Under the pieces are notes generated by a model, which searched no databases, had not been told where the DNA came from, and saw only the letters and a list, made by a program, of their open reading frames with translations. Below, in pieces: positions 6,673 to 8,801 of a DNA stretch of 8,801 nt. Location: the NCBI GenBank assembly GCA_045592485.1, contig JAZNUS010000071.1:1-8801 (forward strand), in the 5' to 3' direction. Source of the DNA: RGIG1828 sp045592485. Its GTDB lineage: Bacteria; Bacillota; Clostridia; UMGS1810. A program made the translations under genes and the position numbers. How positions within the stretch are numbered: the first letter of the stretch is position 1; every line of letters starts with the position of its first letter.

Positions 6673-7044
6673 TTACGCCCTCTGCATATATTTAAGCTTT
6701 AATTCTTCAATTACATCTGTATAGCTTACTTTTCCGCTATCAATTCTTTTGAGATTTTCAATACTTTCCTCACTAACGGTCATGTTCTCAACGGCAAATG
6801 TTCCTTTTAGATTTTTTAAATTGCTTTCAAAATCGTTAGATGCCATATCTGTTTTATTTCTCCAATCGGTATATTTCCCTGATTTGATTCTTGCATCAGC
6901 TGGTTTCTCTGCATCTTTTGGCAAAAGCCAAGCACCAGCAATTTTCTTTGCACCGGCAATTCTGCCTTCGTTACACAAAACTGTAATTCTTCTTATAGAA
7001 ATTCCCCACATCAAACTTGCTTCTTTTATTGTTAGTATATCCAT
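6673..7044 (-). CDS. HTH-VbhA-like antitoxin of Fic toxin
   Basis: The 123-aa protein has two parts. Residues about 1-45 form a MerR/excisionase-type winged helix-turn-helix (TIKEASLMWGISIRRI, then NEGRIAGAKKIAGAWLLP). Residues about 72-120 form a VbhA-like helical tail, TFAVENMTVSEES (82-94) followed by GKVSYTDVIEELKLKY. TFAVEN matches the class I Fic inhibitory motif (S/T)xxxE(G/N), with Thr82, Glu86 and Asn87. In the family that Glu pairs with the Fic GNGR arginine and blocks productive ATP binding. A DNA-binding domain on a Fic antitoxin implies that it also represses its own promoter, and an inverted repeat overlaps that promoter. The ATG follows AGGTG at 7 bases. The gene order antitoxin then toxin and the 2-bp gap are standard for toxin-antitoxin pairs. 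Confidence 0.88.
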   Translation of the reverse strand: MDILTIKEASLMWGISIRRITVLCNEGRIAGAKKIAGAWLLPKDAEKPADARIKSGKYTDWRNKTDMASNDFESNLKNLKGTFAVENMTVSEESIENLKRIDSGKVSYTDVIEELKLKYMQRA

Positions 7045-7063
7045 TTCAACACCTCATTTATCT

Positions 7064-7091
7064 ACATTATATACCAAAAATAGAATAATGT
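7064..7091. promoter_or_regulatory. Candidate operator of the fic operon (7-bp inverted repeat)
   Basis: ACATTAT (7064-7070) and ATAATGT (7085-7091) are perfect inverted copies, with centres 21 bp apart, two turns of the helix. They overlap the -10 and -35 of the antitoxin promoter, so a dimer of the HTH antitoxin bound here would block polymerase. Binding itself is inferred. Confidence 0.5.
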
Positions 7092-7094
7092 CAA
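7066..7094 (-). promoter_or_regulatory. Consensus promoter of the Fic toxin-antitoxin operon
   Basis: On the minus strand TTGACA (7094-7089) and TATAAT (7071-7066) are both perfect sigma-A consensus hexamers with a 17-bp spacer. The start point would fall about 7059, roughly 15 bases before the antitoxin ATG. So strong a promoter in front of a toxin-antitoxin pair calls for repression, which the overlapping inverted repeat could provide. Confidence 0.8.
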
Positions 7095-7124
7095 TGTTTT
7101 TAAATCACAAAGACGCATATATAC

Positions 7125-7170
7125 AAAAAGCTGCTGCTAACGAGCATAAGAAATACTCATCGGCAACAAC
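7125..7170 (-). terminator. Intrinsic terminator after the 57-aa gene
   Basis: On the minus strand GTTGTTGC (7170-7163) pairs with GCAGCAGC (7137-7130), and the inner arms CGATGAGTAT and ATGCTCGTTA extend the stem to about 18 positions with a few G-U pairs and one mismatch around a TTCTT loop. TTTTTGT follows, and an A-rich run precedes. It starts 11 bases after the small gene's stop and separates that operon from the toxin-antitoxin promoter. Confidence 0.8.
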
Positions 7171-7181
7171 TTTTATTTATA

Positions 7182-7355
7182 TTATCCCATTTTATAACCT
7201 TTTGAAACAAGGTCTGTAATAGCTTTAATGCCTATATCCTTGTTCTCGAAAAAGATTTCTTTTCCGCTTGGATTTTCTTTAATTAAAATTACTTTCTTGT
7301 TTTCATCAATCCATACAGACCAAGCTGATTTAGGGTTTGCTATATTTTCACCCAT
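7182..7355 (-). CDS. Small hypothetical protein, 57 aa
   Basis: ATG at 7355 overlaps the TAA of the M23 gene as TAATG, and the frame runs 57 codons to TAA. The product is soluble and charged (starts MGENIANPKSAWSVWIDE, ends VSKGYKMG), with a predicted beta-hairpin (SVWIDENKKVILIKE) followed by a helix (GIKAITDLVSK), suggesting a compact one-domain fold. A GGAG lies in the M23 gene's last codons, about a dozen bases upstream. The stop-start overlap, ribosome binding site and well-placed terminator 11 bases beyond the stop argue that it is a real gene and the last of its operon. I do not recognise the family and assign no function. Confidence 0.7.
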   Translation of the reverse strand: MGENIANPKSAWSVWIDENKKVILIKENPSGKEIFFENKDIGIKAITDLVSKGYKMG

Positions 7356-8389
7356 TATCCGATAAGCTCCGGGTTATAATATTCGCCGTTTATAAGCACC
7401 TCAAAATGTAGATGTGCTCCTGTTGATGTTCCTGTCTTGCCAACCTTACCAATGTGTTGTCCTATTACAACCTCATCGCCTTTTTCAACGATCATTTCCT
7501 GCATAAGACCTGAATATACAACTTGAATGTTATCCCTTTGAATGATGATGAAATAACCTCTTTCAGCACTATATCCTGTTTCTACCACCGTTCCGTATAT
7601 GGCCGATTTTACATTTGTTCCCTCCGGCGCAACAATGTCAACACCATTATGTTTGATTACCTCATTTGTAGCAGGATTTTTCTTTTCTCCAAACGGATTT
7701 GAAATATCGCCATCACAGGGCCATACAAATCCTTGTGATAAAAACGCTGACGGTGTTTCTCCGTTAATAGTAAACAAAAATTCAAATTTACTTGTATCAT
7801 TTCTAATGCCTAAACCACGATTAACCATATAATCAATCAAAGTGTAAGGAACATAGGTTTTGTCTTCGACTAAGATTGGTGTTTGTTCTGGCATTTGCAG
7901 TTTTACATTCATAAGATTTTTTTCATTTACATCTGTTATTCTTGGAATATTTATATTTTTTATATCTACCATATCGCTACCGATTTTAATTGTATAGGAA
8001 ACAGCGTTTTTGTCTGTTGCCTCTGCAACAGTTATGTAAATTGTTCCGTCATCCCATACAAGCTCGTTGCCCTCGATTTCAAATACACCTAATTTTTCAA
8101 AGGTTTCTCGTAATGGGAAATAGGTCATATTATCTTGTATAAAAGGCTTATTTTCAAGTATGATAATTTCGCCTCTTGAATACAATGTTATCGGCTCTTT
8201 TGTTTCTTTTTCGTTATTCAGAGCTGCCATAACAACCGTTGCACATAACATTGTTACTGCAACAAATATTGCCATTATAAAAGACATCATTTTTGAAATT
8301 CTACCACTTGAAGAACGGATTTTTGTAAATCTGTTCTGTAACTGTTTTTTATTTGCACTCATTTTTGTTGTATAGATGTTTTCTAACAT
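7355..8389 (-). CDS. Membrane-anchored M23 peptidase-like protein with M56-type anchor and stalk
   Basis: The 344-aa protein starts at ATG 8389: GGAGG lies eight bases upstream, whereas the in-frame TTG at 8404 overlaps that site. In order: a basic segment MSANKKQLQNRFTKIRSSSGR (10-30), one transmembrane helix (about 33-57, ending MLCATVVMAAL), a copper-amine-oxidase-like stalk domain (about 68-122, with PFIQDNMTYFPLRE), a second similar segment (about 135-205, with TYVPYTLIDYM), and an M23/LytM-like domain (about 221-340). The M23 zinc ligands are present: His247 and Asp251 (HNGVD) and His328 of HLH (326-328). The YxH position reads YSGL (292-295), so the other conserved His is missing; peptidoglycan cleavage may be weak or absent. 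The anchor segment strongly resembles the region after the M56 peptidase domain in BlaR1-like sensors, as I recall it. The catalytic half should be outside the cell. Confidence 0.82.
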   Translation of the reverse strand: MLENIYTTKMSANKKQLQNRFTKIRSSSGRISKMMSFIMAIFVAVTMLCATVVMAALNNEKETKEPITLYSRGEIIILENKPFIQDNMTYFPLRETFEKLGVFEIEGNELVWDDGTIYITVAEATDKNAVSYTIKIGSDMVDIKNINIPRITDVNEKNLMNVKLQMPEQTPILVEDKTYVPYTLIDYMVNRGLGIRNDTSKFEFLFTINGETPSAFLSQGFVWPCDGDISNPFGEKKNPATNEVIKHNGVDIVAPEGTNVKSAIYGTVVETGYSAERGYFIIIQRDNIQVVYSGLMQEMIVEKGDEVVIGQHIGKVGKTGTSTGAHLHFEVLINGEYYNPELIG

Positions 8390-8397
8390 AGAATTTA

Positions 8398-8402
8398 CCT
8401 CC
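8398..8402 (-). promoter_or_regulatory. Ribosome binding site deciding the M23 gene start
   Basis: GGAGG on the minus strand, eight bases before the ATG at 8389. It directly follows the alternative TTG at 8404, excluding that codon as the start. Confidence 0.75.
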
Positions 8403-8409
8403 AATCTAT

Positions 8410-8801
8410 TTAACTTTCTAATTTGTGAACTAACCAGCTTCCGTCATTTTGTTTTTTACAGATTACATTGAGAAAACTTTTGAACGGTGGTTTTGTTTCG
8501 CCCTTTATGTTGCTTTCAGCAGTAACTATTACAGTATATACCGCCAATTCATCAGAATTTGCCTTTAACAGTTCAATATCATTTTCTGATAGTGTTAGTT
8601 GAGCATTTTCTGACCTTGCAAGATATTCATTTAGAAATTCGTCAACATTAGCTTTTGAGCAGGTTTCTAACGTCGCCCCCGTCATACCGTAACACATTCC
8701 ATAATCACCAATATACCCCTGAGCAATAAATTCATTTGTAACAAGTGTTTTCAATTTATCGAGGTCTGATTTATCAAATGCCGCAAAAAAGTTTCTTACT
8801 G
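8410..8801 (-). CDS. DUF4829/NTF2-like domain protein, 5' end outside the window
   Basis: The frame is open to the right edge without a stop, so only the last 130 or so codons are seen; a TTG at 8754 is in-frame but an internal codon is more likely than a start. The visible part begins VRNFFAAFDKSDLDKLKTL, then YGMCYGMTGATLE, alternating strand segments (AVYTVIVTAES, PFKSFLNVICKK) and the end NDGSWLVHKLES. This is the layout of a DUF4829/NTF2-like domain: helix pair, loop, then curved sheet finishing in a W-x-h strand. Such domains are usually outside the cell, on lipoproteins or at the C-terminus of M56/BlaR1-like membrane proteins. Its stop is 20 bp before the M23 ATG, so the two are co-transcribed. 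Whether an M56 peptidase or a lipoprotein signal precedes it cannot be seen. Confidence 0.65.
   Translation of the reverse strand, partial: VRNFFAAFDKSDLDKLKTLVTNEFIAQGYIGDYGMCYGMTGATLETCSKANVDEFLNEYLARSENAQLTLSENDIELLKANSDELAVYTVIVTAESNIKGETKPPFKSFLNVICKKQNDGSWLVHKLES

Noticed and set aside
8390..8404. TTG at 8404 as the start of the M23 gene
   Set aside because: It abuts the GGAGG site, which is correctly spaced for the ATG at 8389 instead.
8752..8754. TTG at 8754 as the start of the DUF4829-like gene
   Set aside because: The same frame continues with domain-like sequence (FFAAFDKSDLDKLK) to the window edge, so the start lies outside.
1..8801. tRNA, rRNA, CRISPR array or insertion sequence
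   Set aside because: No cloverleaf, rRNA-like stretch, regularly spaced repeats or transposase motifs were seen on either strand.

Overview
The window looks like chromosomal DNA from an anaerobic gut-type Clostridia (Firmicutes). The reasons are strong AGGAGG-type ribosome binding sites, an SstT-like Na+ symporter, M56/BlaR1-like tail and stalk domains, a left-edge hairpin repeat resembling intergenic repeats I recall from gut Clostridia, and AT-rich intergenic DNA. This assignment is from recollection of family features, not a search. Every supported gene is on the minus strand, so transcription runs from high to low coordinates.

Left and centre (158-5689) is one tightly packed five-gene block in transcription order: sstT (serine/threonine:Na+ symporter), an integral-membrane acyltransferase-3, an EamA/DMT exporter, a class IV PLP aminotransferase of the D-amino-acid transaminase type, and a DUF4145/HEPN-like protein fused to a degenerate protein kinase. 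Gaps are 26, 18, -4 (ATGA overlap) and 14 bp with no terminator visible, so a single operon from a promoter at about 5721-5749 is the simplest reading. The first four genes suggest amino-acid uptake, D-amino-acid/keto-acid interconversion, export and acyl modification of an envelope molecule. The pseudokinase is the odd member.

The 5690-6073 interval is a mosaic junction. It carries the sstT promoter, an intrinsic terminator overlapping its -35, a roughly 20-codon relic of the 3' end of a second fic gene, a strong hairpin terminator, and an 11-bp tandem repeat next to the resident fic stop codon.

The right part (6074-8801) is visibly AT-richer (sampled lines about 23% GC, against about 48% in a sampled sstT line) and looks acquired. 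It holds a class I Fic AMPylase toxin with its antitoxin, which has an N-terminal HTH and a C-terminal VbhA-like inhibitory segment with motif TxxxEN. These are driven by a consensus TTGACA-N17-TATAAT promoter overlapped by a 7-bp inverted repeat. Upstream, and separated by a good terminator, are a 57-aa ORF, a membrane-anchored M23 protein whose N-terminus resembles the tail of an M56/BlaR1-like sensor, and the 3' part of a DUF4829/NTF2-like gene that runs off the right edge.

The most unusual items are the HEPN-like/pseudokinase fusion, the fic 3'-end relic, and the M56-tail/M23 chimera that lacks one conserved M23 histidine.
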